Shown piece by piece: positions 14,997-21,555 of a stretch of 34,357 bases of DNA. Source of the DNA: Planctomycetota bacterium (GTDB taxonomy: Bacteria > Planctomycetota > MHYJ01 > JACQXL01 > JACRIJ01). Numbering within the stretch: the first letter of the stretch is position 1; every line of letters starts with the position of its first letter. The DNA is taken from positions 1 to 34,357 of the forward strand of contig JACRIJ010000118.1 of NCBI GenBank assembly GCA_016220095.1. Reading direction: 5' to 3'. The notes under the pieces are model-generated. The model searched no databases, was not told the DNA's origin, and saw nothing but the letters and a program-made list of their open reading frames with translations. A program made the translations under genes and the position numbers.

Positions 14997-15565
14997 AAAT
15001 TTGTGTTAATTCGTGGCTAATAGGCCGTCAGGCATTCTTTATAACTTCGTGTTTTCATGGCTATATATAGTAGTAGCAAAAATAATGCCAGCCGTTATCT
15101 GTAAAACTGTTTTTACATAACACTTTGAAAATAAACGAGTTGTGCCAACAGGCCCAAGCAGGAAATGATGCTTATATGATTAAATGTGTATTTAAAACGA
15201 TACAGCGGTTACAAAATTTGTCATAGATTCCGATATAACCGAACTCACTGACCTGATAACTGCAACAAAAACGCCGCCTGTTATACGGGCGAGTTCGGCA
15301 GGGAATTCGGTATCAGGCATAGCCGCCTTTAATCCCGAATTGGTTGATGATATCCTGCGGCACGCCTGCCGGCGAACCAACTCCGACCGTATTTGAACTT
15401 ATATAGTTCTCGGTTCATCAAATAGTCTAATTTCTCAACTTCCGCGATTTTTGCCACAGCGCGCACAGAGGACTCAGAGCTACGACTTTTAGAAACTGAC
15501 GATATTCTCGTCAAAGCCGAAGATGGGCATTTGGCGATAATTTGTAATCGTAAAACCGCCGGCGT
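14997..15565. other. Gene-free stretch with promoter, repeat relic and coding-like debris
   Basis: Holds a copy of the TTAGCCACGAATTAACAC repeat in the lipoprotein leader (15003-15020), a possible sigma54 promoter, and on the plus strand two protein-like pieces. From about 15201 one reads TKFVIDSDITELTDLITATK, then TPPVIRASSAGNSVSGIAAF and NPELVDDILRHACRR before a TGA. From about 15496 another reads TDDILVKAEDGHLAIICNRK, then TAGVYPRLK. Neither has a start or a recognisable family; they may be remains of one decayed gene. A minus-strand frame over the same bases (15329-15514) looks no better. Confidence 0.4.
15076..15090 (-). promoter_or_regulatory. Possible sigma54 (-24/-12) promoter of the lipoprotein gene
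   Basis: Minus strand TGGCATTATTTTTGC: TGGCA and TTGC with the invariant GG and GC 12 bp apart, close to the consensus TGGCAC-N5-TTGC. It points at the lipoprotein start 95 bp away, with no competing sigma70 box seen. An enhancer-binding activator site was not identified. Confidence 0.45.
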
Positions 15566-15871
15566 TTATCCGCGCCTGAAAATTATCGTTTTACTCTCTG
15601 TGCTCTCTGTGTTCTCTGTGGCTAAAAGCATCGTCGTAGTTTTGAGTGCGGTTACACTGTTTTGAAGCTTTTCCAAAACGATACCCAATTCTTTTGCCGT
15701 TGCAGAAATTGGATTTTCCGCAATCCGTACTGGAATTTGAATGTCTTTTTGTATAACACCGTCAATTCCTCGGAGTAACGCGCCGCCGCCCGTTAACACT
15801 ATTCCCTGATTAATCAAGTCAGATAGAAGTTCCGGCGGAATTTTTCCCAGATTATTACTACTTTTGGTCAC
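15566..15871 (-). pseudogene. mreB: C-terminal fragment of mreB
   Basis: The frame encodes, from about 15850 down to about 15650, the last ~70 residues of the actin-like cell-shape protein MreB: PPELLSDLINQGIVLTGGGA, then LLRGIDGVIQ and IPVRIAENPISATAKELGIVLEKL. IVLTGGGALLRG is the MreB phosphate/adenosine motif. The other ~270 residues are missing. Upstream the frame runs into the GNAT stop (GTGA overlap); downstream it runs through a CTCTGTG repeat (LLATENTESTES) instead of ending like MreB. It is almost surely a dead fragment copied or left here. An intact mreB is expected elsewhere in the genome. Confidence 0.8.
15594..15624. repeat. Dispersed CTCTGTG(C/T)T repeat, copy A
   Basis: CTCTCTGTGCTCTCTGTGTT then CTCTGTGGCTA, units of 9-10 bp. 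Nearly the same as 20059-20088 in the same orientation. It is read as the C terminus of the mreB fragment. Confidence 0.85.
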
Positions 15872-16830
15872 TCTTCAGGCGTTCCTTCTTTCCGGAAACC
15901 GTGCGCATGGGCTTCGGGTTCCGTTTTAAACCCTAATTTCTCATAGAATCTTACAGCAGGGATATTGTCGTCCCCGGTCTGCAGGACAACTTTTCTTATT
16001 CCTTCGTCCCACATAAGCCCAAGCGCGCGCGTTAAAAGATGGGTGCCGACGCCTTGGCGCTGGAATCGTTCGGCCGTTCCCATGCCGAAAGCGCCGATGG
16101 GTTTTTCCCGGCCGGCTGTAATCGTATTTTCAAGCCGCGCAAAACCGCAGGAACCTGTGAATTCGCCTTGATGGTAAGACAGAACCATGCGCCCGGGTTT
16201 TCCCCCAAAACCCGAAAACGGCGCTGGGGCTTGGCCTGCAGGGGCATCCTTGACGCAGATATTCAGTTCAATCTTAGTCGGAATCTCCTTAGGGCGTTCC
16301 TTAAGGCGCATTCCCATAAGGCAGGTAGGCTCTGTCTTGCGGTAACCGGCCTTGATTAATGAGTTCTGGATATGGGGCGCGCCATCCCAGCACAGCGGCT
16401 CGCCGGCCAGGTAAAGATCTTTGTAGAAAAGGTAGCCGCCCAAGCGGGAAAAACCTGCGAATTGCGTACGCCCTTTCTTACGCGAGTAATCCTCCGCCGC
16501 CCGGATTAAGCAATTTCCTGCCTCAGGGTATTCGCGTGGAAATAGAAACATAACAATAGTCCCAAATTCCCAGAACGGGCCCAGCCATGAGGTTTGAGGA
16601 GTCACCGCCTTGGGCTTTGTCCAGAAGCCCGTATGGACCATTCCTTGGATCCGGTTTCCGTCAACTGCAAGCAACAGGCCGTCCGGGTCAAACAAGGGGT
16701 GTTGGAGCACCCTTCGCTCAAACATCTCAGAGTCAATCCTGGGGGTATATGGAACCGTCAGGGTTTGACTGTTGTAGAATGCGGTTAAATTCTCAAGTAT
16801 ATTGTGCTTGAAAGAACTAATTTGCATCAT
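15868..16830 (-). CDS. GNAT acetyltransferase, probably two fused GNAT folds
   Basis: 320 residues from ATG 16830, which overlaps the stop of the upstream CPBP gene by 4 bp (ATGA). The C-terminal half (about 200-315) is a good GNAT domain: RFQRQGVGTHLLTRAL (acetyl-CoA pyrophosphate loop Q/RxxGxG), then VVLQTGDDNIPAVRFYEKLG, the usual last strands. The N-terminal half (about 40-160: LLLAVDGNRIQGMVHTGF, then NCLIRAAEDYSRKKG) resembles a degenerate GNAT fold. The acetyl acceptor is unknown. Coupled translation with a CPBP protease suggests they are co-produced, not necessarily that they work together. The frame upstream to 17040 overlaps the CPBP gene and is rejected as start. Confidence 0.82.
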   Translation of the reverse strand: MMQISSFKHNILENLTAFYNSQTLTVPYTPRIDSEMFERRVLQHPLFDPDGLLLAVDGNRIQGMVHTGFWTKPKAVTPQTSWLGPFWEFGTIVMFLFPREYPEAGNCLIRAAEDYSRKKGRTQFAGFSRLGGYLFYKDLYLAGEPLCWDGAPHIQNSLIKAGYRKTEPTCLMGMRLKERPKEIPTKIELNICVKDAPAGQAPAPFSGFGGKPGRMVLSYHQGEFTGSCGFARLENTITAGREKPIGAFGMGTAERFQRQGVGTHLLTRALGLMWDEGIRKVVLQTGDDNIPAVRFYEKLGFKTEPEAHAHGFRKEGTPEE

Positions 16831-17627
16831 ATCGTCCATTCTATCTGCGTGACCGCGAAATTGTGCAGGAAATGCAGAATCATAACAGGGTACAGGCTTT
16901 GGGTGCGCGCTCTTACCCAGCCTAAAAAAAGCCCAAGCAGGAAAAGATACGGTACGCCTATTAAATTGAAATGCAACAGCATGAATAACAGCGCGCTTCC
17001 GGCAATCGCCTTCCACGGCAACATACTGCGCATCAGCCATTGCTGGATGAATCCCCTGAACGCGGTTTCTTCAAATATGGCCGGGAAAATACTGATGATA
17101 AGGATTATTTCAAGATTAGAAAATCCGGTCTCGCTTTTGAATGTTTCAAGGAAATCATGGCGCTCTACTCCCAATAATTTCGTTGCGAGCGCGAAATATG
17201 CGATGTTTAAGACGAGCAATACGGCCAGTATCGGCAGGCTTGACAGGAAATACCTGTTGTCCAATCCGGATCTTTTGAAAAGGAATGAGATGTCCTTCCG
17301 GTATAGCGCCCAAAAGGCCAGTGTTGTGCCCGCGATGAACGCCATCTCAATATAAAAAACCACGCCTATGCGTTTTTCGCCGAAAATCGCCATTCCAAGA
17401 AGCGAAAGCCCGATTAATCCCACGCCCAAAAGGCAGAATAACGTTACGCTTGAACCTGCCTGCATCAGGACTCTTCTTTCCAGCGACGGGACCTTTGGAA
17501 TCACAGGCCCGTATATGCCGGTGTCTTCGTCCTTATATTGTTCCCCGCAGTTCCGGCAAAAACAATACTTCCGGTCCAGCGCGGCGCCGCAATAACAACA
17601 AGTATCGGCCTGGCTAAAATTGTTCAT
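16827..17627 (-). CDS. CPBP (CAAX/Abi) intramembrane glutamic protease with N-terminal zinc ribbon
   Basis: 266 residues. A zinc ribbon (CCYCG at 10-14 and CRNCG at 24-28) precedes about six to seven membrane segments. The CPBP catalytic motifs are all present: EETAFRG (E186, E187, R191), FMLLHF (His219) and HFLHN (His252, Asn256). Bacterial CPBP proteins process membrane substrates or peptides and are often linked to stress or bacteriocin self-immunity; the substrate cannot be told here. The zinc ribbon is a common add-on. The ATG at 17627 has only a weak ribosome site. The stop overlaps the GNAT start. Confidence 0.9.
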   Translation of the reverse strand: MNNFSQADTCCYCGAALDRKYCFCRNCGEQYKDEDTGIYGPVIPKVPSLERRVLMQAGSSVTLFCLLGVGLIGLSLLGMAIFGEKRIGVVFYIEMAFIAGTTLAFWALYRKDISFLFKRSGLDNRYFLSSLPILAVLLVLNIAYFALATKLLGVERHDFLETFKSETGFSNLEIILIISIFPAIFEETAFRGFIQQWLMRSMLPWKAIAGSALLFMLLHFNLIGVPYLFLLGLFLGWVRARTQSLYPVMILHFLHNFAVTQIEWTI

Positions 17628-17660
17628 CTGTCCGCCATGATTGAAGCTATACGTATTTCC

Positions 17661-17699
17661 GCAAAATGCCGCGGGGGAACTTGAAAACCCGCCTTCACC
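17661..17699. repeat. 39-bp dispersed repeat (inverted partner at 19819-19857)
   Basis: GCAAAATGCCGCGGGGGAAC then TTGAAAACCCGCCTTCACC. The reverse complement of 19819-19857 matches it at 36 of 39 bases. The pair brackets the DUF2752-GYF_2-membrane operon in inverted orientation. Confidence 0.85.
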
Positions 17700-17771
17700 G
17701 AGGCGGTACCAACTTATTATTCCATCCCATTTAGTTGAGGATTCGGCGGCAAGGGTTGAGTAAGGCGCGAT

Positions 17772-18704
17772 TTAGTACGTGACCTTTATGCTTTTGGGAA
17801 TTTCGGCGCGGTTTATCGGGATAGAGATGGTAATCTCCTGTTTCTCAAAAAGCGTTTTAATCCGTATTTCAGCCGTAAAAAACAGCTTTTTTTCGTTGTC
17901 ATAATATTCAAAGCATACATGCCCGTCAGCTATTGATTCAAGCATCATGTGGCCGGAAATTGATTTCTTTTCCGCAATCCGCGCCTTTTCTTCGCTGTAT
18001 TTTTCAAATGTCAGGGGGAAATTTTTTCCGCGGCTGATTTTCAATTCAAGCAGGGAGCCTGAATTAAGCATGATGCCTTTTCTGACATCAATATAATCCG
18101 CGCAATCCGCGGTATCTATCCCGATTTCGTCCGGAATTACGGCCTTGAACGAACTTATAAAATTATGCCAGGTTTTTTTGTAATCAAAGACGAATGTTGA
18201 TGCCGCGAAAGCAATCAGTATAACGCTTAAAACCATCCACATCGCCTGCCTGGATCCGGTTTTTGGCGCCTGTCCGGCCGTTGGCTGGGCCTTTTCCCCA
18301 TGCAGGAGTTCCGTTTCCCGGCTTTTGAAATCTATGTTGCCGGACGCGTTCAGAAAATACGCGGTTTCAATCTTTACATCATTTCGGTATTCCACGCTCC
18401 GCAGGATTGAAAATATCTTTTTGCGCAGTTCAGGCGTGAATATCTTTATAAGTTCGTTAAGGACGGATACTATGCGTTCCTGCGTTTGGCCGTTAAATAA
18501 ATCCGCCGGGATAGGCGTGTTGTCGGCAAGGATATTGAATGAATTCAATTCCATCTCAAGCGAAAAACAAAGGTGGTTTTTTTTCGCGAATTCAACCCAC
18601 TGTCTGATAAGAAGCACCTTGTTTTCATCCGGGGGCAGGTGTCCTTCAAGCAGGCCGTTTAAGACCACAGTGCCGCTTTCCTGCGGCGCGTTTGTTTCTG
18701 TCAT
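17772..18704 (-). CDS. Hypothetical single-pass membrane protein
   Basis: 310 residues, no family recognised. Residues 1-130 are hydrophilic and probably cytosolic. A single membrane helix near 155-172 (MWMVLSVILIAFAASTFVF) is followed by an external or periplasmic beta-rich domain (about 180-310). It overlaps the upstream GYF_2 gene by 4 bp, so it is the last gene of a three-gene operon with DUF2752 and GYF_2 proteins. About 65 bp of nondescript sequence separates its end from the repeat at 17661-17699. The function may follow that of the GYF_2 partner, which is also unknown. Confidence 0.8.
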   Translation of the reverse strand: MTETNAPQESGTVVLNGLLEGHLPPDENKVLLIRQWVEFAKKNHLCFSLEMELNSFNILADNTPIPADLFNGQTQERIVSVLNELIKIFTPELRKKIFSILRSVEYRNDVKIETAYFLNASGNIDFKSRETELLHGEKAQPTAGQAPKTGSRQAMWMVLSVILIAFAASTFVFDYKKTWHNFISSFKAVIPDEIGIDTADCADYIDVRKGIMLNSGSLLELKISRGKNFPLTFEKYSEEKARIAEKKSISGHMMLESIADGHVCFEYYDNEKKLFFTAEIRIKTLFEKQEITISIPINRAEIPKSIKVTY

Positions 18705-19243
18705 TGCAATTGCTCCTTAAGGCCGGGTACTTTTGACAGCACCAGCCAGTCCGTGAATGTTTCGTTCCAGATGAGCGAATTTGCGTCAATAATGGCTCCT
18801 CTGTAGGCGATCTGGAGGTCTGTAAACGAAACAGGGCCGACCTGTTTTTCCCTGCATATATAATACCACATCAATTCTTCATTGCTTTTTGACGCGTTCA
18901 GAAGGAGATTTTGCTGTTCATCGCCGCCAAGTTGTTTTGTATCCATGTTTAATGCCTTGTCGTGCACGTCAAGGCGGTTGACCACATGTTCCCGGAATGT
19001 CTGTGTTTTGAGCTTTTCCTGCCTTAATTGTTCCGACAGCCTTCTTTGCCTCTGTTCGGCGGCCTGCCATTTGGCCTTCTCTTCCTTAAGGTCGGATATG
19101 CACAGCAGTATTATAAGGCCTATACAGCCGGTTAAAAATCCGATAAAAAACCAGCCGACAGTGTTTCTGCCCCTGCTGTGGGCAAGTATGGCCGTTACGG
19201 TGCCGAAAACAGCGCCTATGCCGAATTGAATTCCCAATTCCAT
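18701..19243 (-). CDS. Membrane protein with coiled coil and C-terminal GYF_2 domain
   Basis: 180 residues. Two hydrophobic helices at the N terminus (about 5-22 and 28-50) are followed by a Gln/Arg/Lys-rich coiled coil (about 52-85). The C-terminal GYF_2 domain (about 125-178) has WYYICREKQVGPVSFTDLQI and a terminal WLVLSKVPGL. GYF_2 domains bind proline-rich or short linear peptides and in bacteria are often fused to RDD or DUF membrane parts. The gene lies 14 bp after the DUF2752 gene and overlaps the next gene by 4 bp. Confidence 0.85.
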   Translation of the reverse strand: MELGIQFGIGAVFGTVTAILAHSRGRNTVGWFFIGFLTGCIGLIILLCISDLKEEKAKWQAAEQRQRRLSEQLRQEKLKTQTFREHVVNRLDVHDKALNMDTKQLGGDEQQNLLLNASKSNEELMWYYICREKQVGPVSFTDLQIAYRGAIIDANSLIWNETFTDWLVLSKVPGLKEQLQ

Positions 19244-19257
19244 ATTTTTCCTCCGTA

Positions 19258-19668
19258 TTACAAAAATAATCTAAAGAAACCGGTTATCACAGTTATAATC
19301 AGGAAATACCTGCCAATTCTTGCAATTGATTTAACGCATTCCAATTCTTTCGTTTCTGGTTTCGCGATGCACAGGATACGGAACGGTATCTGGAGTAATA
19401 TGACAAGGCCGATCAGCCATCCGCACGGATGGAAGGTTATGGATTTGGACATCTCAAGCCTGCTTATGGCAAGAAAGCTCCGTGTCAGGCCGCAACCCGG
19501 GCAGTCTATATTCAGAACGCTCCTGACAAGGCACGTCTGAGGCAGTTCCTGCCCCGCGCAGAATACCCGCGTGCCGTGAAGGTCAAGCGAAAGCGCCGCG
19601 AAAATTATTAATATGCTTATCGCAAGAATAAAAATATTTGACCCGTATTTTTCTTTTTCAGTCAACAT
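19258..19668 (-). CDS. DUF2752 membrane protein
   Basis: 136 residues with three hydrophobic segments. The DUF2752 signature is present: an extracytoplasmic or membrane-edge CPGCGLTRSF, then HPCGW and a final membrane helix. The family's role is unknown; it is commonly found beside TM2/GYF or CPBP-type membrane proteins, as here. First gene of the operon, with ATG 19668 just 25 bp downstream of a perfect -10 box. Confidence 0.9.
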   Translation of the reverse strand: MLTEKEKYGSNIFILAISILIIFAALSLDLHGTRVFCAGQELPQTCLVRSVLNIDCPGCGLTRSFLAISRLEMSKSITFHPCGWLIGLVILLQIPFRILCIAKPETKELECVKSIARIGRYFLIITVITGFFRLFL

Positions 19669-19692
19669 GTTTACTACCCGTATTTGCGTGAA

Positions 19693-19720
19693 ATTATAGC
19701 AGAAAAGATGATTTTGTCAA
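19693..19720 (-). promoter_or_regulatory. Strong sigma70-type promoter of the DUF2752 operon
   Basis: Minus strand: TTGACA (19715-19720), 16-bp spacer, TATAAT (19693-19698); both hexamers are perfect. Expected leader about 18 nt. Confidence 0.8.
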
Positions 19721-19728
19721 ACTTTTTT

Positions 19729-19801
19729 TCAGCCACGATTTTAGCCACGAGGGCACACTTCGTTTCGCTCAGTGCAAGCGAAGACACGAAGATATGAAGA
19801 T
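19729..19801. repeat. Relic of the AGCCACGA...ACACGAAGA dispersed repeat
   Basis: AGCCACGATTTTAGCCACGA, GGGCACAC, then a TTCGTTTCGCTCAGTGCAAG insert and CGAAGACACGAAGATATGAA. Worn copies of the same family lie at 660-690, 15003-15020 and 26908-26928. Confidence 0.6.
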
Positions 19802-19818
19802 ACCACTCAACACTTCTT

Positions 19819-19857
19819 GGTGAAGGCGGGTTTTCAAGTTCCCCACTGGCATTTTGC
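19819..19857. repeat. 39-bp dispersed repeat (inverted partner of 17661-17699)
   Basis: GGTGAAGGCGGGTTTTCAAG then TTCCCCACTGGCATTTTGC, the reverse complement of 17661-17699 with three mismatches grouped together. It is followed directly by a nested hairpin. Confidence 0.85.
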
Positions 19858-19916
19858 AGGGACAGAATAACGACCAGAGGAAGTCCCGCCCCGAAGTGGC
19901 GGGATATTCTGTCCCT
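19858..19916. other. Nested inverted repeats (59-nt cruciform)
   Basis: Outer perfect 12-bp arms AGGGACAGAATA (19858-19869) and TATTCTGTCCCT (19905-19916), inner perfect 7-bp arms TCCCGCC (19884-19890) and GGCGGGA (19898-19904). No T-run follows. The remaining gene-free stretch to 20122 holds only the CTCTGTG repeat. Confidence 0.75.
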
Positions 19917-20058
19917 ACCGTAATCATTGGGTATTTTGATATTGGGGTTTACAACCCTGCCTATACGCTATCACTCTTTCGGAGTTGGCCTGTGCAAAAA
20001 AATGCATAAACCAACACGGACTTAGGCGGTGCCTCTTGGAGAAGGATTATCGTAACAT

Positions 20059-20088
20059 TCTCTGTGCTCTCTGTGTTCTCTGTGGCTG
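20059..20088. repeat. Dispersed CTCTGTG(C/T)T repeat, copy B
   Basis: TTCTCTGTGCTCTCTGTGTT then CTCTGTGGCT; matches copy A at 15594-15624 in the same orientation. It lies 35 bp upstream of a promoter. Confidence 0.85.
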
Positions 20089-20122
20089 ACGTTTGGTTGC
20101 GGCGGTGTTTCTTTATTTCCTC

Positions 20123-20151
20123 TTGACACACCTGTTTTTTCCTGATATACT
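20123..20151 (+). promoter_or_regulatory. sigma70-type promoter giving a (nearly) leaderless message
   Basis: TTGACA (20123-20128), 17-bp spacer, TATACT (20146-20151). Transcription should start near 20158, one base before ATG 20159 and ten before ATG 20168. There is no room for a ribosome binding site. Confidence 0.7.
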
Positions 20152-20158
20152 TTTCGTT

Positions 20159-21028
20159 ATGAATAACATGAGAAAAACGTTTTTATTGACAACTCTTTTT
20201 ATGCTTATGGGCGCGCCTTTTGCCGCGGCGCAAAACGTCCTTCATGAGGATGCGCAAAAGCACTACTCTTTCTCTCTGCCGGCAGATTGGAATGAACTTT
20301 CACAAGAGCAATTGAAAGATGTCTCCGGGAAGCTTGACGTGCCTATGGATAAAAATGAAATAGAATCCTGTTCCGTTCAAGGATTCAGCCCTGAGGAGGG
20401 AATACCTTTCTTCCTGCTTATAGAGTTTAATTTGAAAGAGCCGAAAAACATGCTTAATAAGGATTTGTTCAAGCAGTTTACGCAGGGGATGAAAACCGAG
20501 GTTACGAAAAGCGATTCTTCCGCCGTTGTTTCTGCGCAGGAACCGCGGATGGACAATGAACGGCATGCCGCTTTTTTGTCGGCTGAAATGAAAGTCGCGG
20601 ACGTAGAATTAGGCATGGATGTCGTTTTCCTGCAGGGTCTGAAGGATATGATAATAGTCTGTTATTATTATCCGTCAGCCATGCGGTCAGAATACAAACC
20701 GGTTGTTGATGCAATATCCGATTCATTCAAATTCAGCCCCGAATTCACGTATAACCAGGCTAAGGTTGATAAGGCAAAAATGGCGAAGATCTATCGCGCG
20801 GTTGGAATTGTGTTCGGCGTACTGCTTATCGCGGGATTGGTTGTTTTTGTGGTAATCAAAATCGGTAACCGAAATTCAAAGGCGTCTCTCAGGAGGCCGG
20901 TGAGATACCCGTTAAACAGAACAACTGCCCCAGGCCGTGCGTCTTCTCATAGTCCTGCGGACAATCTGCCTGAGGAAGAACAATTGTATGAAGAACCACC
21001 CCCCCCGGAAGACCCGGTGCAACGTTGA
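20159..21028 (+). CDS. Exported protein with C-terminal membrane anchor, function unknown
   Basis: 289 residues from ATG 20159. Signal peptide (RKTFLLTTLFMLMGAPFAAA, cleavage after AAA), then an extracytoplasmic domain of about 170 residues with a PsbP/DUF1795-like look (HYSFSLPADWNEL start, then GIPFFLLIEFN and YYYPSAMRSEYKPVVDAISDSFKF), a single membrane helix (about 215-238) and a Pro/Glu-rich cytosolic tail. The longer frame (20093) starts inside the promoter and is rejected. ATG 20168 (MRKTF) is the other possible start. It is the first gene of a likely operon with the LEA-type lipoprotein and the AOR. No specific function can be assigned. Confidence 0.8.
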   Translation: MNNMRKTFLLTTLFMLMGAPFAAAQNVLHEDAQKHYSFSLPADWNELSQEQLKDVSGKLDVPMDKNEIESCSVQGFSPEEGIPFFLLIEFNLKEPKNMLNKDLFKQFTQGMKTEVTKSDSSAVVSAQEPRMDNERHAAFLSAEMKVADVELGMDVVFLQGLKDMIIVCYYYPSAMRSEYKPVVDAISDSFKFSPEFTYNQAKVDKAKMAKIYRAVGIVFGVLLIAGLVVFVVIKIGNRNSKASLRRPVRYPLNRTTAPGRASSHSPADNLPEEEQLYEEPPPPEDPVQR

Positions 21029-21058
21029 TTTTTATTGGTTACTTTTAGGAGTTTTTTT

Positions 21059-21544
21059 ATGGGTAAGCGTATTTTTCTGGCCGCGATAGCGGCAATTATT
21101 CTGTGCGGTTGTACTATTAAAATGCCTACGGTTAAGAATCTGAAAGACCTTGATTTTAAGGTAACAGGCATGAAGGTGGAAAACGCCAGCGTAAGGAGTT
21201 CTTCTTTCAGCATGAATATGGATGTATATAATACCAATCGCGAAGCCGTTCATATGGGCAGGTTTGAATTTAAGCTCTATGCCGACGGCAAGAAACTTAT
21301 TGAAGGCGGAACTACCGAGGCGCTGGACCTTGCTCCCGCGGAAACCAAACCCTATGCGCTAAAAGCCGGCATTGACCATCTCGGAGCCGGTAAAATGGTC
21401 GTGGATTTCGTTGCAGGCAAAAAACTGAAGGAAAAAACGTACGAATTAAAAGCTACGTATTATCTGGTTACTTCGGTGGGTGAAATAGCTATTTCCTTCA
21501 CGGTTCCGGACGAAACCATCAAAAAGTTCTTGTGCAAGGATTAG
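21059..21544 (+). CDS. LEA14/WHy-domain lipoprotein
   Basis: 161 residues from ATG 21059, preceded by AGGAG at 8-9 nt. Signal peptide with lipobox AIILCGC (Cys18). The rest is one late-embryogenesis-abundant type 2 / WHy beta-sandwich (SSFSMNMDVYNTNREAVHMG, FEFKLYADGKKLIEGG, then a final EIAISFTVPDETIKKF). In bacteria such lipoproteins are periplasmic or membrane-bound and linked to desiccation or membrane stress; the molecular role is unclear. It starts 30 bp after the exported-protein gene, and its stop codon sits in the ribosome site of the AOR gene 11 bp later, so an operon is very likely. Confidence 0.88.
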   Translation: MGKRIFLAAIAAIILCGCTIKMPTVKNLKDLDFKVTGMKVENASVRSSSFSMNMDVYNTNREAVHMGRFEFKLYADGKKLIEGGTTEALDLAPAETKPYALKAGIDHLGAGKMVVDFVAGKKLKEKTYELKATYYLVTSVGEIAISFTVPDETIKKFLCKD

Positions 21545-21555
21545 GAGAGCTATCG

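Noticed and set aside
16831..17040. N-terminal extension of the GNAT protein
   Set aside because: It lies entirely over the CPBP protease gene in another frame; the ATGA overlap at 16827-16830 is the natural start.
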